A DNA stretch of 64,000 bases, from the NCBI GenBank assembly GCA_964400355.1, contig CAYNTO010000014.1, positions 1 to 64,000 on the forward strand. Direction: 5' to 3'. This DNA comes from JACKAL01 sp964400355. Its GTDB lineage: Bacteria; Bdellovibrionota; Bdellovibrionia; Bdellovibrionales; JAGQZY01. Each line of letters starts with the position of its first letter. Within the stretch, counting starts at the first letter, position 1. Shown piece by piece: positions 25,512-33,953 of this stretch. The translations under genes and the position numbers were made by a program. Below the pieces are notes generated by a model. It saw nothing but the letters and a program-made list of their open reading frames with translations. It was not told the DNA's origin and searched no databases.

Positions 25512-26741
25512 TTATAATATATTCTCTATATAATTTTTTAACTGTGCCCATTTGTCTTTAAAAGTGTCCAACGAAAACATTGGAGTTTCAAAAGATTGTC
25601 GATTTCTGGCGTAGTGCAAAACTCCGATAGACGCGGCCATAACTGGACCAAGGGCCTGCGGATTTACAGAAAGCACTCCGTTTGTCGATCGTCTCTTAAA
25701 TTCAATATCAAAAGTAAACTGCCCGAGTTCCGGCAAACCTGGAAGCTGGCTGGCGCCGCCAGTAAGCACGATACCGCGCTTTATCGACTGTAGATAACCT
25801 CCGTCATTGATGGTCTTAAGCAATAGACCCAACGTTTCTTCTGCGCGGGCCTCGAGGATTTCAGTTACAAACTTAACCGGAATCACTTCTTTACCTTCAC
25901 CACGAACGCGCTCTATAGAAATCACTTCGTCGGCGCTCACCATTTCTACCAGAGCCGCGCCATGATTGCGTTTGATCTCTTCTGCTTGAGTTTGCGGTGT
26001 CTTTAATCCGATCGCTAAATCCTGAGTAAAGTTCACCCCACCCAGCGGCAAAGAACACACCTGAACCATCTTGCCCTCGGTGTAGCAAACCAAATCGGTT
26101 TGATGACCGCCGATATCCACTACAACCACGCCGTCCAATTTGTCCACGTCATCGACGTGGGCTTCTGCAATTGCAACCGCGGTGGCAACGATTCCTAGAC
26201 ACTCCAGACCCACGGCCTTTAAGCAATCGCGAGCGGCTTGGTTGTTGCGGCGAGAACCCGTGATCACGAGAACTTGAACTTCTAAGAAATTTGTTTTTTC
26301 GTTGAGTGGTGCTTTAACTGATTTTTGCCCGTTCCATTTAAAAGACTGGGGAATCGCATGTAGTATTTCTCGATCACTGCGCACCTGCGCAGCCTCCTGA
26401 GAGGACTGCAAGATCTCTTCGATATCGCTCGCTCTAACAGTCTTTTTAATTGCGAGACTGCCTTTGCTTGCCACCGTAGTCATAGAGTTGTCTGCAACTG
26501 TCACCCAGCACTCCTCGAGCACTGCGCCGGTAGTGGCCTCCACTTCTCTTTTAATTTTTTGAAGCGCCGAAATAATTTCTTGAGGGTCGACGATTTGCCC
26601 CTGATGAAAACCTTTGTGAGGTGTCATTGCAAAGCCGACGATCTCTAATTTATCAGCAAGCGGCTTAGCGACCGTGAGTGCCACTTTGGTTGTTCCAATA
26701 TCAACACTTGCAATATAGGTACTGTTCTCGTTAGTAGACAT
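25512..26741 (-). CDS. ftsA: Cell division protein FtsA
   Basis: A 409-residue actin-like ATPase anchoring FtsZ to the membrane. Visible are the phosphate loop YIASVDIGTTKVAL, the SHS2-type 1C domain with HAIPQSFKWNG, VVVDIGGHQTDLVCY and GIVLTGGASQLPGL. The C-terminal WAQLKNYIENIL can form the amphipathic membrane helix. Located directly before ftsZ; a 143-bp gap with a terminator-like hairpin separates it from ftsQ. Confidence 0.96.
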   Translation of the reverse strand: MSTNENSTYIASVDIGTTKVALTVAKPLADKLEIVGFAMTPHKGFHQGQIVDPQEIISALQKIKREVEATTGAVLEECWVTVADNSMTTVASKGSLAIKKTVRASDIEEILQSSQEAAQVRSDREILHAIPQSFKWNGQKSVKAPLNEKTNFLEVQVLVITGSRRNNQAARDCLKAVGLECLGIVATAVAIAEAHVDDVDKLDGVVVVDIGGHQTDLVCYTEGKMVQVCSLPLGGVNFTQDLAIGLKTPQTQAEEIKRNHGAALVEMVSADEVISIERVRGEGKEVIPVKFVTEILEARAEETLGLLLKTINDGGYLQSIKRGIVLTGGASQLPGLPELGQFTFDIEFKRRSTNGVLSVNPQALGPVMAASIGVLHYARNRQSFETPMFSLDTFKDKWAQLKNYIENIL

Positions 26742-26773
26742 CCTTATCTCTCAATGCCTCTGCGGAGGCAAAA

Positions 26774-26796
26774 ATTTGCACGCTAAGTGTGCAAAT
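26774..26796 (-). terminator. Terminator-like hairpin between ftsQ and ftsA
   Basis: Perfect 8-bp inverted repeat ATTTGCAC (26774-26781) / GTGCAAAT (26789-26796) with a 7-nt loop. In minus-strand transcripts the stem runs into a short T-run (AAATTTTTG), so it could reduce read-through from ftsQ into ftsA and ftsZ. The stem has few G-C pairs. Confidence 0.5.
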
Positions 26797-26884
26797 GGCA
26801 AAAAATCATTTTTCTGCTTGGAGAAGCGCCCAGACTGTACATATCGAAATATATACCCGACTAGCCGATCCTCTAGATTTAAGC

Positions 26885-27634
26885 CTAAGATTGCTTACGC
26901 AGCCTGACAAGGACTTTCTTTTTGAACGACGCATCGATGACGCGCCACTTTTGATTTTGACTTTCAAGATATTTAAGAACGTTGGTGATGCGCGCTGATT
27001 TGGTGCGCACTTTGTTTTTACCAAGAACAATGCGGCCACCGTCGACGCCGTTGTTTTCTACGATCAATCCTTCAGACGGCGTCCAATCCACTTCCGCAAT
27101 TGTTTTTTGGCTGAACAATCCCTCACCAGGAATTTCCTGAAAGAGTAGAAGAATTTGTTTTAATAACTCTGGGTTCTTAATAATTTCTGCATTTCTTACC
27201 AGAGGTACATTGGGCACAACCGCTGGATCCACAGGATTGAGCAATTGACCATGTTCACTCAACGGTAAAAAGCGGCCTCGCTTATCGAGGTATACAAACA
27301 CCACGTTCTTAAGCTGGATACGCACCTGCAGTTGATCGGGAAAACTGCGCTCGATATTGACCGAATCCACCCACACATCGGAAAGGATATTTTGTTGGAT
27401 ACGAGCAATGGGAACTGCCAGAATGTTTTGTTTGTGAAAGGCTTTGAGTCTTCTCAAGATACGATCGTGAACTTCTTTTTGTATAACCGGATGAATCGCC
27501 GATTGTCCCAATTCAATTTTAAAATTATTCACCACCAAAACCGTGCGATCCGTATACAGTAATACGGTAATCCCCAACAAAGTGAACAGCATGAGCGAGT
27601 AGTAGAGGAATTTTTTTGTGCGCAAAAATCTCAC
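26885..27634 (-). CDS. ftsQ: Cell division protein FtsQ/DivIB
   Basis: A 249-residue bitopic protein: short cytoplasmic start (MRFLRTKK), one membrane helix (YYSLMLFTLLGITVLLY), then a POTRA-type domain (VNNFKIELGQ, VWVDSVNIERSFPDQLQVRIQLK) and the FtsQ beta domain. It recruits FtsL/FtsB and FtsW/FtsI at the divisome. GTG 27634 has AAAGG immediately adjacent; TTG 27625 would be better spaced from the same site and may be the true start. First gene of the ftsQ-ftsA-ftsZ-lpxH-like group, divergent from the peptidase at 27737. Confidence 0.88.
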   Translation of the reverse strand: MRFLRTKKFLYYSLMLFTLLGITVLLYTDRTVLVVNNFKIELGQSAIHPVIQKEVHDRILRRLKAFHKQNILAVPIARIQQNILSDVWVDSVNIERSFPDQLQVRIQLKNVVFVYLDKRGRFLPLSEHGQLLNPVDPAVVPNVPLVRNAEIIKNPELLKQILLLFQEIPGEGLFSQKTIAEVDWTPSEGLIVENNGVDGGRIVLGKNKVRTKSARITNVLKYLESQNQKWRVIDASFKKKVLVRLRKQS

Positions 27635-27736
27635 ACCTTTATTTTAAAGTCTTGCGACTTGGGACACAACAACATACATTCGCAAGTGGCCAAAAAACCC
27701 GCGCATCTTGACCTAGACAAAAGGAGGGTGGAACTC

Positions 27737-28981
27737 ATGGTAGCGAAAAAATCAATTGTGAAAATCGTTTCTGTAGCAGCGCTCGCACACACGCTCTCTT
27801 TGCCCGCAAGCGCACAGCACTTATCCACCTACCAAAACAAAACCGTTGCACCCATCTCCGTTAACGGCCTCCGATCCTCGTTCCCAGCTAGCTATGAGGA
27901 TTCACGCGCGCGATTCGTTGGCTACGCATCACAGTTCGAGAAAAAGAATATTTCAGTCCAATCGCTCTCAGCAGAGATCCCGATGCTCCAAAAGGCACCT
28001 CTGCACATAGATGGATTGTTTGTGGAAGGAAAAGACCCCAGGAAACTGATGATCCTCACCTCGGGGATTCATGGTGCAGAGGCCTTCACCGGAGCCACCC
28101 TCCAAGATTTTTTGATGCAGCATCTCCTTCGCGAGGGTCGCCCCAAAATCTCCCTCTTGGTGGTGCACGCACTCAACCCCTTTGGATTCAAACATCTGCG
28201 CCGCGCGAATCCCAGCAATGTCGACCTCAACCGCAATCACGCTGACCGCGCTGAATTTACCTCCACCAACGAGGCCTTCGCCACTCTCAAGCCCACCCTC
28301 AGCCCCGATGCCACTGCCTCAGTGGGAATTTTGCCACAAACCGGGTTTTATATTAGCCTTCTTCTTCGCTATCTCACTTCTGGCAAAAAGATTGTACTCA
28401 ATAGTTTGAGCGGCCAGTATCAATACCCAGAAAGTATTTTTTATGGTGGTAGAACAGCGGAAAAAGAAACACTCGTGGTACAAGGCTGGATATCCCAATT
28501 TATCAAAGACAAAACCCACGTTCTCCACATAGATCTCCACACCGGGTTTGGTGAAAAGGGAAAACTTCATTTTTACGGAAGTGATGAGTACACAAGCCCC
28601 GAACAAATTCGCAACGTTCAATTGGTCTTCCCGGATGCCAAGATTGACAGTGGCAGGGACTCCGATTTTTACGTGACCAAAGGTGATTTTTCTGACTGGA
28701 CCTGGAAGACCCACCCGCAGATTATGGTGATTCCGATGGTTTTCGAATTCGGCACTCTCGACAGCCAGACGGTTTCTGGCGGTTTGAAATCGCTTTGGAC
28801 AATGGTGCTCGAAAACCAAGGCTACCACCACAGCTACGGCACCGACCACGACCGCCGGCAGATCCGACGTCGCTTCGAAGCCCTCTTCAACCCTCAAGAC
28901 TCCGGCTGGCAAAAAAAAATTGCTGAACAAGGTGTTCAGCAATTAACAAACGCGTATGATCGCTTTAGCGCTATTCAATAA
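27737..28981 (+). CDS. Exported M14-like peptidase (DUF2817)
   Basis: A 414-residue protein. ATG 27737 follows AAAGGAGGG by 8 bp and begins a signal peptide (KIVSVAALAHTLSLPASAQ). The zinc-peptidase motifs are SGIHGAEAFTG (His and Glu ligands), NPFGFKHLRRANPSNVDLNRN and LHIDLHTGFG (third ligand), as in the DUF2817 branch of M14 carboxypeptidases, with FEFGT near the C-terminus as the likely catalytic Glu. Probably periplasmic or secreted, cleaving peptides or peptidoglycan stem peptides. The last 20 codons also contain the terminator of the convergent gene. Confidence 0.82.
   Translation: MVAKKSIVKIVSVAALAHTLSLPASAQHLSTYQNKTVAPISVNGLRSSFPASYEDSRARFVGYASQFEKKNISVQSLSAEIPMLQKAPLHIDGLFVEGKDPRKLMILTSGIHGAEAFTGATLQDFLMQHLLREGRPKISLLVVHALNPFGFKHLRRANPSNVDLNRNHADRAEFTSTNEAFATLKPTLSPDATASVGILPQTGFYISLLLRYLTSGKKIVLNSLSGQYQYPESIFYGGRTAEKETLVVQGWISQFIKDKTHVLHIDLHTGFGEKGKLHFYGSDEYTSPEQIRNVQLVFPDAKIDSGRDSDFYVTKGDFSDWTWKTHPQIMVIPMVFEFGTLDSQTVSGGLKSLWTMVLENQGYHHSYGTDHDRRQIRRRFEALFNPQDSGWQKKIAEQGVQQLTNAYDRFSAIQ
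28911..28943 (-). terminator. Intrinsic terminator for 28982-30058, inside the convergent peptidase gene
   Basis: Perfect 10-bp stem ATTGCTGAAC (28919-28928) / GTTCAGCAAT (28934-28943), 5-nt loop, followed on the minus strand by T9 (28919-28911). It lies fully within the last codons of the plus-strand gene. Confidence 0.85.
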
Positions 28982-30058
28982 TTATTGCGGAATGCCCGGG
29001 TACGCCGTTGGATCAGCATTTTTCCAGTCGTCCCAATCGGGCCAATCATTGTAATCATCCCAAGGACCGGTGAGCAGCTCGGACCCAGATGAATCTGGAT
29101 CGCCTAAACTTTTAAGTAAAAATTCTTCAGACTCGTTCCATTCGCGGACTTGAATGCGAATTTGCGCTTGCTGGTCCATGGCATCGTCATAACAAGTCCA
29201 TTCATAGTAACGATTGCCACCCACCATGGCATCAGGCAATGGCGTTGAAGTGAGGTAATTCGCAAAGTAGATCGTGTGGGCGTTGGCCATGTCAATTGTC
29301 TTGGCCACATCGAAGGCTTTGCTCGCACCATCAGCGGAAAAGGATATCGTCGGCATAGGCAGATTGTGCACTTTATCGCGCGGAGCAGTCATACCAGCAC
29401 CCGCAGTACAGTTTCCAATTTTACCGCCCCAGGCTCTATCCTCACTCGCTGACAAAACGCCATTCACATAGGTTCTAAATGTGTAATTTCCCTCGCAGCA
29501 GTTTGGACCGCCGATAAGAGTATGATCAAAGGCGCAGTTGAATTTACCTTGTGATGAACCTACGGAAACATCCGCGCCCGATACTACAGACTGGCTGACA
29601 AACTCGTTGGAGGAGTTAAGATCCACACGCACGATGGCGCCGTCGGCATCGCCATAAGGGTAGCCAAAGTAATAGTACGGTGCATACGTGTAATAACGGC
29701 ACATGTTTGGTGGCACATTCACGACAAACTGAAGCCCATGATACTTGCCTTCCAGCTCTTCCACCTCTGCAATACAATCAATTTGGCGATCGAGTGTAGC
29801 CGCATCTTCCTCGACAACACACATTTCGTCAAAGTCCCCGTCTTTATGAATATAATAGTTCGCACCTTTAGGTGGATTCATCTTTACGTTGAATCCCCCG
29901 GCGGCATCGACTTCACCTGGAGTCGGTACGGTTGGATCCGGTGGAATGACAGGTACGATATCACCGCCCGAAGTCGGCGCGTCTTTTTTACAGGCCGTTG
30001 TTGCAGCAAAAACGAAACATAGCGCGCACACCAGAGTGCCGAACGAAATCCTTTTCAT
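28982..30058 (-). CDS. Predicted lipoprotein, Cys-rich, unknown family
   Basis: A 358-residue protein with a signal sequence ending in the lipobox TTAC (Cys23), then a Pro/Asp-rich linker and a domain with about nine Cys and many aromatic residues. The C-terminus is Trp/Asp-rich (DDYNDWPDWDDWKN). ATG 30058 follows AAGGGG. Its stop abuts the convergent peptidase stop, and its terminator lies inside that gene. Acidic, surface-exposed lipoprotein by appearance; function not recognised. Confidence 0.72.
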   Translation of the reverse strand: MKRISFGTLVCALCFVFAATTACKKDAPTSGGDIVPVIPPDPTVPTPGEVDAAGGFNVKMNPPKGANYYIHKDGDFDEMCVVEEDAATLDRQIDCIAEVEELEGKYHGLQFVVNVPPNMCRYYTYAPYYYFGYPYGDADGAIVRVDLNSSNEFVSQSVVSGADVSVGSSQGKFNCAFDHTLIGGPNCCEGNYTFRTYVNGVLSASEDRAWGGKIGNCTAGAGMTAPRDKVHNLPMPTISFSADGASKAFDVAKTIDMANAHTIYFANYLTSTPLPDAMVGGNRYYEWTCYDDAMDQQAQIRIQVREWNESEEFLLKSLGDPDSSGSELLTGPWDDYNDWPDWDDWKNADPTAYPGIPQ

Positions 30059-30348
30059 GGACTACCCCTTATTCTTATATAAAGGATACTGAATGGGTCA
30101 CCACTAAACAAATTCGATAGATAGCCGCGTTTAATTTTAGCCCTTTGTACTTATATCGAAGGGCGGTGTCCTGGCCGTCGACATAGGGCCTGAAGGTTAT
30201 AAAATATGATGAAATTTCATAGGCTTGGGCGCACACACTCCTTGACCTTGTGAATCCTACAATATGGCAGGTATTCGGTTTTTTTTATTTTTCAATTTCC
30301 ACGAATTGTACTAGTTTACTCACATCTGCAAAGCCTGCGGGGGATTAA
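30059..30348. other. Divergent intergenic region
   Basis: No gene seen in these 290 bp. They must hold promoters for the lipoprotein gene (minus) and the cytochrome gene (plus). A CGATAGATA word occurs at about 30115-30123. GCAAAGCCTGCGGG near 30329 resembles only a fragment of the c-di-GMP-I riboswitch core and lacks the rest. Confidence 0.4.
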
Positions 30349-30729
30349 ATGCGAATATTCATTCTTACGGTACTGAGCCTGAGCACTCTTTATTGCTCCC
30401 CCGAACATCGCCACGCCAATTCCGATTCCAGCACTATCAATAAGCCCGTTGGTGGCACAGATTCCGATTCCAGCGAGGACAACCGCATTCCATTTTCGGA
30501 AGTCGTCGTTCGTGTGTTGCAACCTGCCGGCTGTTTTGATTGCCACGGAAAGTACAAAAACATCGACAACGTTCGTAAAGTGATTGTTGTTGGAGCTCCT
30601 GAGCTGAGCCGCTTTTACTTACGCGCCTCAACCGACATGCCACCCATCGAAGAGGGCTACCTGCCGCTCTCTGAAGAACAGCTCGGCGTACTCAGCGATT
30701 GGATCAGCCAGGGTGCGCGCGGCGATTGA
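30349..30729 (+). CDS. Lipoprotein c-type cytochrome
   Basis: A 126-residue protein with a short signal sequence and lipobox TLYC (Cys16), a Ser/Asp-rich linker, then CFDCH, a CxxCH heme-c attachment motif, followed about 40 residues later by STDMPP with a Met fitting the sixth heme ligand. This is the layout of small class I-like or planctomycete-type cytochrome domains. Probably a membrane-anchored periplasmic electron carrier. GGGGG precedes the ATG. No partner redox gene is adjacent. Confidence 0.72.
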   Translation: MRIFILTVLSLSTLYCSPEHRHANSDSSTINKPVGGTDSDSSEDNRIPFSEVVVRVLQPAGCFDCHGKYKNIDNVRKVIVVGAPELSRFYLRASTDMPPIEEGYLPLSEEQLGVLSDWISQGARGD

Positions 30730-30818
30730 CAAATGCCATGTGTAGAAATGTGCACAATTACTCTAAGATCCAACAATGCTGGAAGAGCCATTTCCGCCTA
30801 AAATAAAGGACAGGAAAC

Positions 30819-30905
30819 AGGTGAAGTAAAAGCGTTTGAGCGAAAAGTTTTTAACATTCCACAGACGAAAAAATACCAAAACACTTCACCTTTTCCTTTT
30901 TTTTA
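30819..30905 (+). ncRNA. Candidate structured leader or small RNA ending in a terminator
   Basis: AGGTGAAGT (30819-30827) pairs perfectly with ACTTCACCT (30883-30891), enclosing 55 nt, and is followed by TTTTCCTTTTTTTT. The T-run ends about 27 nt before the next start codon, as in an attenuated leader or a small RNA with a terminal stem. No known RNA family recognised; the loop is A-rich with little internal structure. Confidence 0.35.
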
Positions 30906-30930
30906 AATCAATAACCAACAGGTGGTAGTT

Positions 30931-31263
30931 GTGATCGCATTCGAAAATGGTCTGTACGTTCGCATTGAGGAAAACGACAAAGGCCCCGCTCCATTTCCTC
31001 TAAAAAGTGGATTTTGCCGAGAGCAAGCATATCGAGTACTTGGTATGTTCAATGCATCGGAGTCTTCGGAGGCCTACCTAATTTTGGCCAACGATCAGGA
31101 TCAACTCTGGTTTATCTCCAACCGCCATGTACGCTTTGTTTGTATTAGCAAAGAGTGCTCCATGCCGCGTTTTGAGCTGCCTAACGACGTCCCTTTTAAA
31201 GATTTTAAACCGCAAAACAACGAGGAAATGACCTTTCCAGTCATTACTTCTATCGTCAACTAA
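30931..31263 (+). CDS. Small cytosolic protein, unknown
   Basis: A 110-residue protein. GTG 30931 is chosen because AGGTGG lies 5 bp upstream; a GTG at 30922 would overlap this site. The sequence has beta-strand character (ENGLYVRIEEND, SEAYLILANDQDQLWFISNRHVRFV) and no signal peptide. It is the first of three co-directional small genes ending at 32041 and sits just after a possible attenuator. Family not recognised. Confidence 0.6.
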   Translation: MIAFENGLYVRIEENDKGPAPFPLKSGFCREQAYRVLGMFNASESSEAYLILANDQDQLWFISNRHVRFVCISKECSMPRFELPNDVPFKDFKPQNNEEMTFPVITSIVN

Positions 31264-31279
31264 CTCACAAGGAGAACTT

Positions 31280-31558
31280 ATGAAGAAACAAACTGAACAC
31301 GCCAACTTCGATATTTCGAAAGAACAACTCACAAGTGTCGTCGATGCGGCTCAGGCATGGATCAAAGAACACAAGGTCGTCACCGCGCTTGCGGCAGCAG
31401 CGGTCCTGTATCTTATAGGTGGACGCCGTGTTCGTAGCCTCGTAGGCATGGCTATCAAATCTGGTGCGACAGCAGGATTGGCAAATGCAGCCCTTAGCAC
31501 TGTACTTCCAGCTGCAACTGCGGAAAAAACCGTATCGCCCAATAGCAGCTATCATTAA
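31280..31558 (+). CDS. Small membrane-associated protein (ElaB/DUF883-like shape)
   Basis: A 92-residue protein with an amphipathic N-terminal helix (SKEQLTSVVDAAQAWIKEH), one hydrophobic helix (VVTALAAAAVLYLIGG) followed by Arg residues, then an Ala-rich tail. The shape resembles ribosome- or membrane-associated stress proteins such as ElaB/YqjD, but homology is not certain. AAGGAG precedes the ATG. It lies 16 bp after the previous gene and 54 bp before the next. Confidence 0.65.
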   Translation: MKKQTEHANFDISKEQLTSVVDAAQAWIKEHKVVTALAAAAVLYLIGGRRVRSLVGMAIKSGATAGLANAALSTVLPAATAEKTVSPNSSYH

Positions 31559-31612
31559 AAAGATTGCGCTTATTTAAAAGCAGAAGCCATTAACCCATAA
31601 CGGGAGGTATAT

Positions 31613-32041
31613 ATGGATAGAGAACACTACGACTTTACGAACAAGATGTTCGGATTTACCGCCACTCAAAACTGTGATCCAGTTTTAGTGGCGCTGGAAG
31701 AGGCTGGCATCTCTCGCGACAAAATAGACTGCTTGGATTATGACGATCGACAAACATTGGTCGATAATCTGGAGCATTCAAAAAATCCGATCACTTGGCT
31801 AAAAATTCATGCCGATAAAGTTATTGGCAGTGGCCCTGCAGAATTTGTTCGCGATCTCAAGCAAGCACCTGTGGGTGAGACTCTCGTGTGTGTCGACATC
31901 GATAGTGATATGGACAAGCAGCATGTTATGAGCGTGTTACGGCGCTGCAATGTGCACCACGTAAAATACTTTCATCCCATGTACACCGAACATGTGACAG
32001 TAGAGCCTGGCCATCGTCAAGAAATCCAGCCCGTTAAGTAA
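31613..32041 (+). CDS. Cytosolic protein, unknown, possible general stress family
   Basis: A 142-residue soluble protein that may carry two alpha/beta halves: FGFTATQNCDPVLVALEEAGISRDKIDCLDYDD and, near the end, ETLVCVDIDSDMDKQHVMSVLRRC leading into VHHVKYFHP. This layout recalls two-lobed stress-response proteins but I cannot name a family. GGGAGG precedes the ATG. Third gene of a small operon; its stop is convergent with the phosphoesterase gene. Confidence 0.65.
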   Translation: MDREHYDFTNKMFGFTATQNCDPVLVALEEAGISRDKIDCLDYDDRQTLVDNLEHSKNPITWLKIHADKVIGSGPAEFVRDLKQAPVGETLVCVDIDSDMDKQHVMSVLRRCNVHHVKYFHPMYTEHVTVEPGHRQEIQPVK

Positions 32042-32060
32042 GCCCTACAGAGATAATCCG

Positions 32061-32894
32061 TCAGGACCAATCACCGCTTTCTGAGCGCGTGAAGTCCTGG
32101 TGGGTCTTAAGGCGAAAAGACTTTTCCTCGGAGAGATACTCATACCTCTGAAAATGCATGCCCGCAGTGTTGTTCTCGGGCGAATTTTTCCAATCGTATA
32201 TATTGAAAGAGTTGGGAGCATTACGGCGCGTTCGGTAGGACGTGGTCGTGCCCGCAACCGATATCAGTGAGGCCGTCGGTAATTGCGGATAGCGATGACG
32301 TGTAGTGCGTGTGATGGGGTCGTGTATGTGCCCGCCGACAATTAAATCCACTTTATATCGAGTAAATAGCTCCATGGCTTGGGTTGCATTGCGCAGCAGG
32401 TTTTTCTCATCGATAGTTTTTAAGCAATCCATGGGGTGATGAAACGCCACCACTCGAACACGACAGGCCTTATTGAATTGGGATAACGATTCTTCCAGAT
32501 AATCGAGGCGTAAGCTTCCTTGGACGTGCCTCAATTTGTGTGTCGAATTCAATGTGAGAATCTCAACTCCACTCTGCTGAAACATGCCGTGCAGACTGCC
32601 TTTAAAAAACCGCGTGTAGCCCCAATACGGATAGAATAATCGTGCTACAAAATTGAACAGAGGGATATCATGATTCCCGGGAATGGAAATCATGGGAGTT
32701 GGGCGCAGTTGATCCAGAAACTTTCGTGCGGCACGAAACTGATGATACCGTGCTCGCTGAGTGATGTCTCCCGTAATGAGGATCATATCAGGCTTAAGTT
32801 CACGAATGCGATCTACAACCGCACTGGTCACATCAGGAACATCCGCGCCGAAGTGGAGGTCCGACAGATGGGCAAGGCGAAATCGATCGCTCAT
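32061..32894 (-). CDS. Calcineurin-like metallophosphoesterase
   Basis: A 277-residue protein with the dinuclear metal motifs AHLSDLHFG, ITGDITQRAR, SIPGNHDIP, VAFHHP and VGGHIHDP in order, as in CpdA/Icc-type phosphodiesterases. No signal peptide. The ATG overlaps the stop of the upstream lipid-kinase gene (ATGA at 32891-32894), so the two products are probably made together; the substrate may be a lipid or nucleotide phosphate. Confidence 0.87.
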   Translation of the reverse strand: MSDRFRLAHLSDLHFGADVPDVTSAVVDRIRELKPDMILITGDITQRARYHQFRAARKFLDQLRPTPMISIPGNHDIPLFNFVARLFYPYWGYTRFFKGSLHGMFQQSGVEILTLNSTHKLRHVQGSLRLDYLEESLSQFNKACRVRVVAFHHPMDCLKTIDEKNLLRNATQAMELFTRYKVDLIVGGHIHDPITRTTRHRYPQLPTASLISVAGTTTSYRTRRNAPNSFNIYDWKNSPENNTAGMHFQRYEYLSEEKSFRLKTHQDFTRSESGDWS

Positions 32895-33829
32895 AGGGCG
32901 CTCTCCGCAACTGCTGGTGCTGCTACCTCCGGGGGCGCGACAAGTAAAAGAGATTTAGGCAAGACTTTGACTTCGATAGGCACTTGCATGTGAAACATTT
33001 CACCATCGAGAGCCACATCGTGGGATTTGCGATTTGTGGTGATATCCACCTTACGAACACCAAACGCATCCAATTGTGGGTTTTCCTCAGGTTTACCCAT
33101 CAAAGTATGTATTAAAATTCGAAACAGTTCACTGCGTGTGACCGGCTTAAACAAGATAACGGCGAGCTCGTCTTTCTTTAGACGATCGGCCACTTTAAAA
33201 GACAAGTTTTCGAGCTGAAGATCATTGTTTCCAATAAAGATCATCGGCGTCTTCACTTTCATGTGGCCTTTATCGGTATCAAACTCGGCGTGCATCATTT
33301 TTGGCTTTTTAAACAGGCTTACTAAGGTGGACACCGTGGCCACAAAGCGATTGCGCCCAAAGCGTTTGGTATTTTGCTCCCGCTCACTGATGGATTTTGC
33401 GTACAACCCTATGGTGGCATTGATTAAAAAGACCTGGCCATTGACCTCTCCCAATCGAACGTGCTCGGGATTACCGGTTAATGCCAGTCGAAAGGCCTCT
33501 TCCGGGTCCTCGGGTAGTCTATGGTTACGAGCAAAAAAGTTAAAAGTACCCACGGCTACCGCACCAAATCTCACACCGTGCTCGGCAGCCTCCTGAGCCA
33601 CGCTGCGAATCGTTCCATCGCCACCAGCAGCGACAACCATGCTGTCCTCCTCCACTGCGGCGCGAACGGCCCTTTTTATATCCGCATCGAATTCCATTTT
33701 ATTCTTAGCCGAGGAATAGAGGACGAGGTCAAACCCTAATTCGTCACAAATAGCTTGCGCCTGTGCGGGAAGCTGGGCCCCTTTGCCCTTACCAGATTTA
33801 GTATTGGCGATCAAATGTACGCGTTTCAT
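32891..33829 (-). CDS. Diacylglycerol/lipid kinase (DAGK catalytic domain)
   Basis: A 312-residue lipid kinase of the DagK/YegS/LCB5 group. N-terminal NTKSGKGKG, then the VVAAGGDGTIRSVAQE nucleotide loop and AVGTFNFFARNHRLP, followed by the C-terminal beta domain with VALDGEMFH. It would phosphorylate diacylglycerol or a related lipid at the inner membrane. ATG 33829. Overlaps the phosphoesterase gene by 4 bp, a kinase-phosphatase pairing. Confidence 0.88.
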   Translation of the reverse strand: MKRVHLIANTKSGKGKGAQLPAQAQAICDELGFDLVLYSSAKNKMEFDADIKRAVRAAVEEDSMVVAAGGDGTIRSVAQEAAEHGVRFGAVAVGTFNFFARNHRLPEDPEEAFRLALTGNPEHVRLGEVNGQVFLINATIGLYAKSISEREQNTKRFGRNRFVATVSTLVSLFKKPKMMHAEFDTDKGHMKVKTPMIFIGNNDLQLENLSFKVADRLKKDELAVILFKPVTRSELFRILIHTLMGKPEENPQLDAFGVRKVDITTNRKSHDVALDGEMFHMQVPIEVKVLPKSLLLVAPPEVAAPAVAESAL

Positions 33830-33953
33830 AGAATTAGGCCCTCATGTGATAGAAACATTATACATGTGTTAGAGCAACTGCGATTGGCCAGTATTTTTTT
33901 GTATTGTGTAGAAATATACGCAATTATAGAGAGTAGCAAAACCGGAGCTCTTT

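Noticed and set aside
30326..30345. c-di-GMP-I riboswitch (GCAAAGCCTGCGGG core-like word) upstream of the cytochrome gene
   Set aside because: The other conserved blocks and the paired stems are missing, and the start codon follows almost immediately.
30726..30754. Perfect TTGACA as a -35 box for the operon at 30931
   Set aside because: It overlaps the previous stop codon and no acceptable -10 lies 15-19 bp downstream (TGTGCA).
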